This document shows, in pieces, positions 26,645 through 33,678 of a stretch of 54,009 nt of DNA. Origin of the DNA: an uncultured Lachnospiraceae bacterium (GTDB taxonomy: Bacteria; Bacillota; Clostridia; Lachnospirales; Lachnospiraceae); the NCBI GenBank assembly GCA_949502235.1, contig CATBDC010000024.1, positions 1-54,009 on the forward strand, in the 5' to 3' direction. The notes under the pieces were generated by a model. The model saw nothing but the letters and a program-made list of their open reading frames with translations, was not told the DNA's origin and made no database searches. Position numbers and translations under genes: made by a program. Numbering within the stretch: position 1 is the stretch's first letter; each line of letters begins with the position of its first letter.

Positions 26645-27598
26645 TTATTTCATTAAGGTTCCTGTTTTACGAACCCTAATTTCAGAAATCAATACGGACA
26701 AAAGCAGAAGAAATCCTGTAATCCACTGCTGATAATCCGAAGATACGCTCATCAGAGTAAGGCCGTTTCGTATCACACCTAAAATCAGCACGGCAAGAAC
26801 AGTTCCTCCAATACTCGCCCTGCCGCCGCTGATTGCCGTGCCGCCCATAACCGCGGCGGTTATGGCATCCAGCTCCATATTCATGCCTGCGTTCGGCTCT
26901 GCTGAATTAAGCCTGGCTGTTATAATTACTGCCGTTACTGCAGCCATAACCCCAAGAAACATATGCACCGAAATCCTTAAGCCGCCCACATGGATACCTG
27001 ATTTCTCAAGAGCATCCTTATTGCCTCCTAAGGCTTGTACATAATTGCCCCACTTCATATGAAACATAAGCGGAATCGAAAGCATCACAAGCAGTGCCGC
27101 AAAAATGACTGACAGCTGCATTTCTCCAATTCGGCCGATTCCAAGAAAAATAAAATCCTGTCCGAATCTCGTGATCGGCTTCCCGTCAGTAATCATAAGT
27201 GAAATTCCCCGAAGCATTCCGCTCGCCGCCAGTGTCAGTATAAAAAAGTTAATCCCTGTATAATGAATCAGAACACCATTAATCGCGCCCATTGCCATTC
27301 CGGTGCCGATTCCAAGCACTACTGCTGCCCCTGCCGGAAGCCCTGCATGCAGCCCCACAGCCATAATCACGCCGCACATAGATACCATGGCTCCTGCCGA
27401 CAAATCCATAACGCCGGAGGCTATAACAAAGGTCATTCCAATGGCAAGAATAAGCCTGTAGCTGTTGGCCTCAAGAATGTTTCTTATATTTTTCCAGGTC
27501 AGGAAATATTTACTCTGCACCGTCAGGACGATACAGATAAGCATCATAACGGCAAAGAGAAAAATCTGCTGGGAATATCTGCTAAACCATTTCTTCAT
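26645..27598 (-). CDS. ABC transporter permease, RbsC family
   Basis: The 317-residue membrane protein has about 8-10 hydrophobic segments (first IFLFAVMMLICIVLTVQSKYF). The family signature region is RLILAIGMTFVIASGVMDLS, and the cytoplasmic loop around ALGGNKDALEKSGI contacts the ATPase. Only one permease gene is present, so it would act as a homodimer, as in RbsC systems. It overlaps the ATPase gene by 17 bases and is followed by the binding protein after 25 bases. Confidence 0.94.
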   Translation of the reverse strand: MKKWFSRYSQQIFLFAVMMLICIVLTVQSKYFLTWKNIRNILEANSYRLILAIGMTFVIASGVMDLSAGAMVSMCGVIMAVGLHAGLPAGAAVVLGIGTGMAMGAINGVLIHYTGINFFILTLAASGMLRGISLMITDGKPITRFGQDFIFLGIGRIGEMQLSVIFAALLVMLSIPLMFHMKWGNYVQALGGNKDALEKSGIHVGGLRISVHMFLGVMAAVTAVIITARLNSAEPNAGMNMELDAITAAVMGGTAISGGRASIGGTVLAVLILGVIRNGLTLMSVSSDYQQWITGFLLLLSVLISEIRVRKTGTLMK

Positions 27599-28340
27599 CT
27601 GTCATCCCCTCTTCCTTCTCCACAATCATTTCATGCAGCTTTTGGGGAGAGCTGTCTTTAGTCAGGAATGAATCTACCAAAAGCCCATTATGTATGACGC
27701 TGATTCTATCCGCAATATCAAACACCTGAAACAGGTTGTGGCTGATAAGAATAATTGTTTTTCCCTCTTTCTTCAGTTCCAAAAACAGTCTCATGATACG
27801 GGATGTTTCTTTTAAACCCATAGCAGAGGTTGGCTCGTCAAATATCATAATATCCCCGCCTGCATAGACAGCCCGGGCGATGGACAGAGCCTGCCTCTGC
27901 CCGCCTGACATCTTTTCCACCGGCTGAGTGATATCCGGTATGAAAATTTGAAGCCTATTAAGCAGCTCCCGGGTCTTTTGCCGCATCAGCTTATGATCAA
28001 GGAAAAATCTATGCTTCATAATTTCCCTTCCCAGAAATATATTTCCCGCGCAGTCCTTACAATTGTCAAGAGCCAGATCCTGATATACTGTAGTGATTCC
28101 CTGTTCCATAGCCTGTCTTACGGTAAGTGAAGAGAACGCCTTGTCCTTAATGCGGATCTCACCCCCATCTGGCTTGAGGCCGCCTGACAGTATTTTAATC
28201 AGTGTGCTTTTTCCAGAGCCGTTGTCTCCCACAATCGCTGTAACCTCCCCCGGGTAAGCGGTAAAATCTGCCCCCCGGAGAGCCTCTATATATCCAAATC
28301 TCTTTTTTACCTGCTTCATCTCTACAATGGGAGCTGTCAT
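27582..28340 (-). CDS. Single-domain sugar ABC transporter ATPase
   Basis: About 252 residues: Walker A AIVGDNGSGKSTLIKILSGG, Q-loop VYQDLALDN, signature MSGGQRQALSIARAVYAGG, Walker B IMIFDEPTSAMGL and switch His in ILISHNLFQV. Sugar importers of the RbsA type normally have two fused ATPase domains (~500 residues); this one has a single domain, as in FrcA, and should dimerise. ATG 28340 has GGAGG-ACAAA ahead of it and is preferred over ATG 28352, which overlaps that site. First gene of the ABC operon. Confidence 0.93.
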   Translation of the reverse strand: MTAPIVEMKQVKKRFGYIEALRGADFTAYPGEVTAIVGDNGSGKSTLIKILSGGLKPDGGEIRIKDKAFSSLTVRQAMEQGITTVYQDLALDNCKDCAGNIFLGREIMKHRFFLDHKLMRQKTRELLNRLQIFIPDITQPVEKMSGGQRQALSIARAVYAGGDIMIFDEPTSAMGLKETSRIMRLFLELKKEGKTIILISHNLFQVFDIADRISVIHNGLLVDSFLTKDSSPQKLHEMIVEKEEGMTDEEMV

Positions 28341-28357
28341 TTTGTCCTCCATTATCT

Positions 28358-28395
28358 CACTTGGTCCTTTATCATGTCTATCATAGTACCAAGTG
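28358..28395. promoter_or_regulatory. Inverted repeat upstream of the ABC operon
   Basis: CACTTGGT (28358-28365) and ACCAAGTG (28388-28395) are exact 8-base arms separated by 22 bases, in the leader just before the ATPase gene. It could be an operator for the adjacent LysR regulator or an RNA hairpin in the leader. No clear promoter can be fixed relative to it. Confidence 0.4.
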
Positions 28396-28448
28396 CAATT
28401 TTCGTCTAATCGATTATTTTTATAAATATAACTATATATTTATTTTAT

Positions 28449-29351
28449 CTATATATCTTCCCCCACCCGGTGCGAACGGCAGCCTCTAAGCTTCCTCTCC
28501 ATAAAAAATTTCTTCAAAAATTCATAAAACTCTACTACATTGCGGTTGTCCGTCTTATTCCGGTTATAATTAATAATAATATCCCTCTGACAAACCGGCT
28601 CCTCAATTTTTAAAAGCCTTACATGCTCATTCTGCGCACTCCCCCATGTAAACTCCGGCCAGAACCCGATTCCCATGTTAGCCGCAATCATATTTCTTAC
28701 AGCAGACGGGTTATCACTCTCAAAAATAACCTTTGGCGTAAATCCCGCATGCTGGCAGAAGCGGTCACAGATATAGCGGAACTCCCTTGAGCCCAGCAGG
28801 CTGATAAAGCCCTCCTCCGCCACCTCTGAAAGACAGATAGATGAGCGGTTCTGATATTTCTTATTTCTCGGCACGGCTAAATAAATTCCTTCTGCACATG
28901 CAAAGCTGTTTTCCTTTCCATCCCCCTGATAAAATAGTTTTGTCCTTATTGCAATATCGTATAGTTCACTCTCCGAATTCTGCTGGAGTTGAAAATTAAT
29001 GTCCCCATGCTCCTTTTTATACTCAATGATCGCCTCCATTACAAGACTTGATGCCGCAAGAACGTTCATATGTATCGTTTCGCCCTCTAACGCGACCATC
29101 ATCTTAAGCTGCTCGGGAATATCATCAATCTGTGCCATCAGAGGCTCCAGCTTCTTCTGAAGATACTTCCCATATTCCGTCAGCACAATATTGCGCCCCT
29201 TTGGGGCGAACAGCGGAACCCCCAGATTATCCTCAAGCCTCCTGATCGCCTGCGTCAGGGCTGGCTGTGTAATGTGCAGGTTCTTAGCGCTGTTGGTCAT
29301 ATGCTTTGTTCTCGCTGCCTCTAAAAAATACCGGATCTGCATAAATTCCAT
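28449..29351 (-). CDS. LysR-family transcriptional regulator
   Basis: About 300 residues from ATG 29351 (AAAGGAG 9 bases upstream), preferred over an in-frame ATG 15 codons earlier that lacks such a site. The N-terminal winged HTH (MEFMQIRYFLEAARTKHMTN, AKNLHITQPALTQAIRRLED) is followed by a two-lobe effector domain. It sits upstream of and in the same direction as the ABC/PsuG-like operon, and most likely controls that uptake system in response to its ligand, which is an inference from position. Confidence 0.93.
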   Translation of the reverse strand: MEFMQIRYFLEAARTKHMTNSAKNLHITQPALTQAIRRLEDNLGVPLFAPKGRNIVLTEYGKYLQKKLEPLMAQIDDIPEQLKMMVALEGETIHMNVLAASSLVMEAIIEYKKEHGDINFQLQQNSESELYDIAIRTKLFYQGDGKENSFACAEGIYLAVPRNKKYQNRSSICLSEVAEEGFISLLGSREFRYICDRFCQHAGFTPKVIFESDNPSAVRNMIAANMGIGFWPEFTWGSAQNEHVRLLKIEEPVCQRDIIINYNRNKTDNRNVVEFYEFLKKFFMERKLRGCRSHRVGEDI

Positions 29352-29405
29352 GTCTGTTTCTCCTTTATCCTTTTCATCGTTCCTGTTCCTTAACAACGAA
29401 TATTC

Positions 29406-29463
29406 ATAATGTAAACATTATTAATTTTATAAATATTATATATTAGACATAATCAAAGGTCAA
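29406..29463 (-). promoter_or_regulatory. LysR gene promoter and possible auto-operator
   Basis: On the minus strand TTGACC (29458-29463), 17 bases and TATAAT (29435-29440) form a near-consensus promoter. Downstream of it lies a 16-base palindrome, ATAATGTAAACATTAT (29406-29421), of the T-N-A style LysR proteins bind, suitable for autoregulation. Confidence 0.7.
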
Positions 29464-29524
29464 TGCTAGACTATAGGTGTAAGAAAAAAACAAAGTTATA
29501 CGAAAAGAAAGTGAGGGAATAAAA

Positions 29525-30547
29525 ATGGCCGAACTTCTCGAGTCAACCATGCTGATTTGCTTTGGGCTCTCCTGGCCTATGAACCTGGCCAAGAACATCA
29601 AGGCCAAATCAGCAAGAAACATGAGTCTCCAGTTTATCCTGCTTATCATTACAGGATATATTGCCGGAATCTCAGCAAAGCTTTATAACCACAGATTTAA
29701 TTACGTATTAGTTGTATATCTTCTAAATCTTGTTGTCGTGTCCGCTAACGTAGTTGTTTATTTCATCAACCGCCGTTACGACAGGCGGGCACAGGAGGCT
29801 AATGCCGCGCTAAAGAGCCAGCTGTCAGGAAACACAAACAGCCCTGTAAATGTTACAGAAGAACCCACCCACATATCTGCAGCAAGAAAACCATCGATTC
29901 ATAATCAAGGAGACGACGAAATGGAAACCTATCGTGAACTTAACAGTATTACAGAAGCAGGCGGTGTTGTACTTTTTGGCTCCAACACATTTGCTTCTCT
30001 TCCAGTGGGAGAGCTTACACAGGCCTTCCGAATCACAGAGCCGATTTATAACAGAAGCATCAAAGATATACGCATTGAACATATTGAAAGCTATTTGAAA
30101 GTATGCCTTTATGACTTAAATCCACGCAAAATTTTTGTGAACATGGGGGATGTTGATATTCTTGATGAAAACGTAGACGTAGACAGCTTCATCTCCAAAT
30201 ACGAATGGCTCCTTTATATGATACACACAAAGACACAGGCTTCTATTTATATCGTACCAGTTATATCCGACAGCCAGACAGCTTACAAGATTAATGAGCG
30301 CCTGAAAGCGCTTGCCACACAGACAGGATGTAAATATATAGATGTATCCGGTGTTCTGGAAGCAAAACGGCCTACGCTTCGCCTGTTTGAGTTATTGAAG
30401 GTTCATATGCGCAATCACCCGATTAACTTTGCAGATGCAATGGAGGTTGGAAACTTAAGTAACAGGAAGATAGAAGATGTCCCAAATGACGGACAGTTCT
30501 CCGCAGAGCCGGGACTTAAAAGAAAAGCGGCTTATGCAAAGCATTAA
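29525..30547 (+). CDS. PQ-loop/SemiSWEET-like membrane domain fused to SGNH-hydrolase-like domain
   Basis: 340 residues. The first ~90 have three membrane helices with a PQ-loop-like start (ICFGLSWPMNLAKNIKAKSA, Pro-Met in place of Pro-Gln), as in SemiSWEET half-transporters. A polar linker (~95-132) leads to a cytoplasmic SGNH/GDSL-like domain (~140-310) with VVLFGSNTFASLPVGE as block I and KIFVNMGDVDI near block III. Substrates of either part are unknown. An internal AAGGAG eight bases before ATG 29921 (Met133) could start the SGNH domain alone. The gene stands alone between LysR and the helicase cassette. Confidence 0.75.
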   Translation: MAELLESTMLICFGLSWPMNLAKNIKAKSARNMSLQFILLIITGYIAGISAKLYNHRFNYVLVVYLLNLVVVSANVVVYFINRRYDRRAQEANAALKSQLSGNTNSPVNVTEEPTHISAARKPSIHNQGDDEMETYRELNSITEAGGVVLFGSNTFASLPVGELTQAFRITEPIYNRSIKDIRIEHIESYLKVCLYDLNPRKIFVNMGDVDILDENVDVDSFISKYEWLLYMIHTKTQASIYIVPVISDSQTAYKINERLKALATQTGCKYIDVSGVLEAKRPTLRLFELLKVHMRNHPINFADAMEVGNLSNRKIEDVPNDGQFSAEPGLKRKAAYAKH

Positions 30548-30567
30548 TAAAAAGCTTTATTTTTTAA

Positions 30568-30598
30568 TAATGAGGGACCAGTATATGGCCCCTCATTA
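30568..30598. terminator. Bidirectional hairpin terminator
   Basis: TAATGAGGG (30568-30576) pairs with CCCTCATTA (30590-30598), with further CCA/TGG pairing inside. It overlaps the stop codon of the leftward gene. T-rich sequence lies on both sides. Confidence 0.65.
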
Positions 30599-31240
30599 GC
30601 CTTTTGATGTCAGATAAAAACTGTCTGTTGTTATATCTAATATATTTCTAAAGTCATCAGCCTGAAAAGAATTATTCAGGCCAATCTTATATGTACAGCC
30701 TGAAGAATAATTTACATCCAGATGATACAATGGGTGAAGCTTTGAATTTTCATGTTCCGGATCATGGTCATATCGTATATATCCATCTTCCGTATACCAA
30801 AGTCTGAACAGCACTCTCCAGATATCATCAATATTTCTGTATTCATAATCTTCAGCACTTTCAATAATATAATCCATCACATATTCCAGAGACTCCCCCA
30901 GTTTCCCATCTTTTTTAAAAATACTTATTAAAAGGGATATCATTTGATTGCTTATCTCCAAATCTGTAAGTGTGTCATAAATCCTATAAGATTCTGGCTC
31001 TTTTTCATCTAATGCAAAAGGAAAATAAAACGAAAACATCTTATCATCTGTTTCATAAAAGACTCTGCTCATTTTATCCACATATATAATTATTTTTCCT
31101 CTTTCGTTTGATATTTTCTCTGTATCATTTATTAATTTCAGTGTTTCCAGCAAAAGAAGTATAACATCTTGTTTACTGCGGATTGGTTTCAGCATCCTTT
31201 TGCAGAAAAACTCTCCTATTTTTCTTTCAATAATTTTCAT
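30596..31240 (-). CDS. Unknown protein, third gene of XRE-helicase cassette
   Basis: 214 residues from ATG 31240 (AAGGA 8 bases upstream); an ATG nine bases earlier touches that site. I do not firmly recognise it. It is soluble, with a helical first half and a C-terminal part carrying YIRYDHDPEHENSKLHPLYH, a His/Asp-rich stretch reminiscent of the poorly characterised DUF2290-type proteins. That comparison is tentative. It lies 12 bases after the helicase stop in an AT-rich operon and is probably co-transcribed with it, which points to a shared function. Confidence 0.7.
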   Translation of the reverse strand: MKIIERKIGEFFCKRMLKPIRSKQDVILLLLETLKLINDTEKISNERGKIIIYVDKMSRVFYETDDKMFSFYFPFALDEKEPESYRIYDTLTDLEISNQMISLLISIFKKDGKLGESLEYVMDYIIESAEDYEYRNIDDIWRVLFRLWYTEDGYIRYDHDPEHENSKLHPLYHLDVNYSSGCTYKIGLNNSFQADDFRNILDITTDSFYLTSKG

Positions 31241-31252
31241 TCTGATCATTCC

Positions 31253-33271
31253 TTAGTTCATTAAACTGTAATTCATCTTGATAATCTCATATAATCTGTC
31301 ACGATCCAGTTCATCCTTATAGCCGGTTTTAATTATATTGTGCAGCTTGCTTCTGTAACTCTTTTCTATGCTCATTTTATCCATAAGCTCTTCGACAATA
31401 TCGTGCTGAGACTTATAAATATTACTTCGATTAATTATGGCATTATTAAGCACTCTCTTTTGATTCTGATCTGGTTCTTTTATATGAAGATATCCGTTTT
31501 CATTTACAAAGTCTACACCTCTTTTTATTGACTGAATAACATCTTCATTGTCATTTGGCAGAATAAAATACGTTGTAATAAACGACCGGGTCATCATCAT
31601 ATAAATCGAATTTCTATTTTGCAAATCTCTGTCCAGATTACTCTGCATAAGACAAATTACAAATGGAAATTCAAGACCCTTCACATTATTTCTATTACTT
31701 ACAAAGACTGTTCCCTTTCTTTTTTCCTTTGATTCATAGCCAATGTTCACATCCCATCCAAACATTTCCGAGATAGCAAGTTGAAGATTATTTGCCAGTC
31801 TGTAATTATTATTAATATTTTCCAAAAACATAATTCCAATATCATCTGGCCGTAATGTAGGATTATTTTTTTGCAAATCTTCAATAATATTTAGAATCTG
31901 GGTAACATACATTTTTCTGTCAATAGACAGAATTTCAATATTTTTAATCCCTGTGTTTCCTATATCTTCAAATCTCCTTAACGGCCTCCGATATAAGTCA
32001 TAAAATCCTTCAGATTTTTTGACATCATATCCGCAAGCTTCCCACGCCCTATCATCCAGCCACCTCATATACTTATCAGGGCTGTCAGCAAACAAGCCCA
32101 TCCCTATTGCATGGGCACACATAAGTGTTTTCGGATCTGTTCTGTAACATTTATTAAGTAGAAAATCTGGATTAACCTCACTGACAGATTCTGTCTCAAA
32201 TACATTTTGAAAAATATCGCCTGCTATATACACGCAGTTCTTCGTCACCTTTCTGCACAGAGCAAAAAAACTATCAGTAAAATCCTGGCTCTCGTCAATT
32301 AAAATATACTCAAAGCATTCTTCGAAGCCCATAAGTTCATTAAGCCTTTGCAGCGCCCTTTTGCATACTTCGTCAAATGTTATATTATAGGAAAATCTTT
32401 CAAATGGAACGTTATAATAGCTGCATATATAACTATATACACCAGAATTAAAATCTCCTTTTGAGCCCCAGCCGCTCATAACCCATAATTTTTCATTCCA
32501 TTTAATCTGCTCATCCACCTTCATAAAATCAAAAAACTCTGGGATCCGCTGCCTTAAATTTTCAGCAAGTATTTTATTATGGCATGTAAACACAATTTTC
32601 AGATCTTCTTTATTTAAATACAATTCTTTAATTTTATGCAAAAGAAGCTCCGTCTTTCCAGTACCTGCAAGTCCTTGAATAATAATCCTGTCCTTATGAG
32701 GTTCATCAAAAATAAATCTGGTCTGATCGCCGTCAAATAAGATGATCTTTCTTCTGATCTTTTCCAGCAAGGTATCCGGATAGTCAATTCCCGTCCTTTC
32801 TATGTCATTAATGCTGCCGGTCAGCAGCGAAATCAGGAACTCGCCTTTTCTGATATCTTCTTTTGTCCGCAGTCTGTTTTCTCTTAAGAAATCTGACAAG
32901 CCAAGATGCTCTATCTCATCATAATCATACATTGCAGTAAAATCTTTCTTCCACTGTCTGGGTCTGCCAAGAATTTTCATATAATCATACTTTTTTGAAA
33001 GCTGTCCCAGATCTTCAAGGAAATCTTCATAAAAATCTTCAAACCTTTCTTCATTATTTCCATAATTTATAAACATAATTTTATGCTTTGGTATTAAAAC
33101 TACAATTGCTTTTTCATAGCCATAAGATACCATTTTTTCTTCTAATGGCCTGTTAATAATATATACCGGGTTAGTTCCTTTTTCCGCATATCTTTCTAAA
33201 CCTTTAAAAAGATTATCTACCCCCTCGGTATACTCTACATTTGTATAAAATAAGCTATTACTTTTATTCAT
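31253..33271 (-). CDS. SF1 (UvrD/DUF2075-like) helicase with unknown N-terminal domain
   Basis: 672 residues. The first ~190 form a domain I cannot name. The helicase core then shows Walker A IIIQGLAGTGKTELLLHK, motif II YILIDESQDFTDSF, motif III VYIAGDIFQNVF, motif IV LNKCYRTDPKTL, motif V NNVKGLEFPFVICLM and motif VI YMMMTRSF. It is an apparently complete ATP-dependent nucleic-acid motor. The gene overlaps the XRE regulator by 8 bases (ATGA-type coupling). Its DNA is visibly more AT-rich than flanking genes, suggesting acquisition by transfer. Helicases with an XRE gene and a small partner are typical of phage-defence or mobile cassettes; this is inference. Confidence 0.85.
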   Translation of the reverse strand: MNKSNSLFYTNVEYTEGVDNLFKGLERYAEKGTNPVYIINRPLEEKMVSYGYEKAIVVLIPKHKIMFINYGNNEERFEDFYEDFLEDLGQLSKKYDYMKILGRPRQWKKDFTAMYDYDEIEHLGLSDFLRENRLRTKEDIRKGEFLISLLTGSINDIERTGIDYPDTLLEKIRRKIILFDGDQTRFIFDEPHKDRIIIQGLAGTGKTELLLHKIKELYLNKEDLKIVFTCHNKILAENLRQRIPEFFDFMKVDEQIKWNEKLWVMSGWGSKGDFNSGVYSYICSYYNVPFERFSYNITFDEVCKRALQRLNELMGFEECFEYILIDESQDFTDSFFALCRKVTKNCVYIAGDIFQNVFETESVSEVNPDFLLNKCYRTDPKTLMCAHAIGMGLFADSPDKYMRWLDDRAWEACGYDVKKSEGFYDLYRRPLRRFEDIGNTGIKNIEILSIDRKMYVTQILNIIEDLQKNNPTLRPDDIGIMFLENINNNYRLANNLQLAISEMFGWDVNIGYESKEKRKGTVFVSNRNNVKGLEFPFVICLMQSNLDRDLQNRNSIYMMMTRSFITTYFILPNDNEDVIQSIKRGVDFVNENGYLHIKEPDQNQKRVLNNAIINRSNIYKSQHDIVEELMDKMSIEKSYRSKLHNIIKTGYKDELDRDRLYEIIKMNYSLMN

Positions 33272-33542
33272 CGCCGATTTCCTCCTGTCTGTCCGCCAAT
33301 TCTATATGAAGCTCCAAATCCATACTTTCAGCCATCTTTACCAGTAAGTCTAAGGTCGGATTATATTGACCTGTCTCAAAACGGCTTATATTGGGTCTTT
33401 TAATTCCCATATTACTTGCCAGTTCCTCCTGCGTGAGATTCCTAAGCCTCCTGTATCCAATATACTGATCTACAAGCTGCTGCCTTACCATTTTTTGTTT
33501 TTTTATAATATCATTGTCTTTCTTTGTGTTTTCCATGCTCAT
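33264..33542 (-). CDS. XRE-family HTH regulator of the helicase cassette
   Basis: About 92 residues from ATG 33542 (GAGG upstream). In-frame ATGs up to 33587 are ruled out because the promoter -10 and spacer lie there. The HTH is GYRRLRNLTQEELASNMGIK then RPNISRFETGQYNPTLDLLV, a classic Cro/CI-type domain. It most likely represses its own operon through the GTAAC-N6-GTTAC operator in its promoter, and is translationally coupled to the helicase. Confidence 0.9.
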   Translation of the reverse strand: MSMENTKKDNDIIKKQKMVRQQLVDQYIGYRRLRNLTQEELASNMGIKRPNISRFETGQYNPTLDLLVKMAESMDLELHIELADRQEEIGDE

Positions 33543-33565
33543 AGTACCTCGCATCTGTTTAAATA

Positions 33566-33594
33566 AATGTAACATATACGTTACCAAAAGTCAA
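33566..33594 (-). promoter_or_regulatory. XRE-helicase operon promoter with embedded operator
   Basis: On the minus strand TTGACT (33589-33594), a 17-base spacer and TACATT (33566-33571). The inverted repeat GTAACATATACGTTAC (33569-33584; 5-base arms, 6-base gap) fills the spacer and touches the -10, so a bound dimer would block RNA polymerase. Confidence 0.75.
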
Positions 33595-33614
33595 CGCCAT
33601 ATAAAAATTCCCCC

Positions 33615-33643
33615 TTGACCCCGCTGCTGATTTTACCTATGAT
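33615..33643 (+). promoter_or_regulatory. Promoter of the EndoQ-helicase gene
   Basis: TTGACC (33615-33620), exactly 17 bases, TATGAT (33638-33643), 36 bases before the start codon; AAGAAGG forms the ribosome binding site. It is divergent from the XRE-helicase promoter. Confidence 0.75.
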
Positions 33644-33678
33644 GAATATATTATAAGATTGCGAAAGAAGGTATTTTT

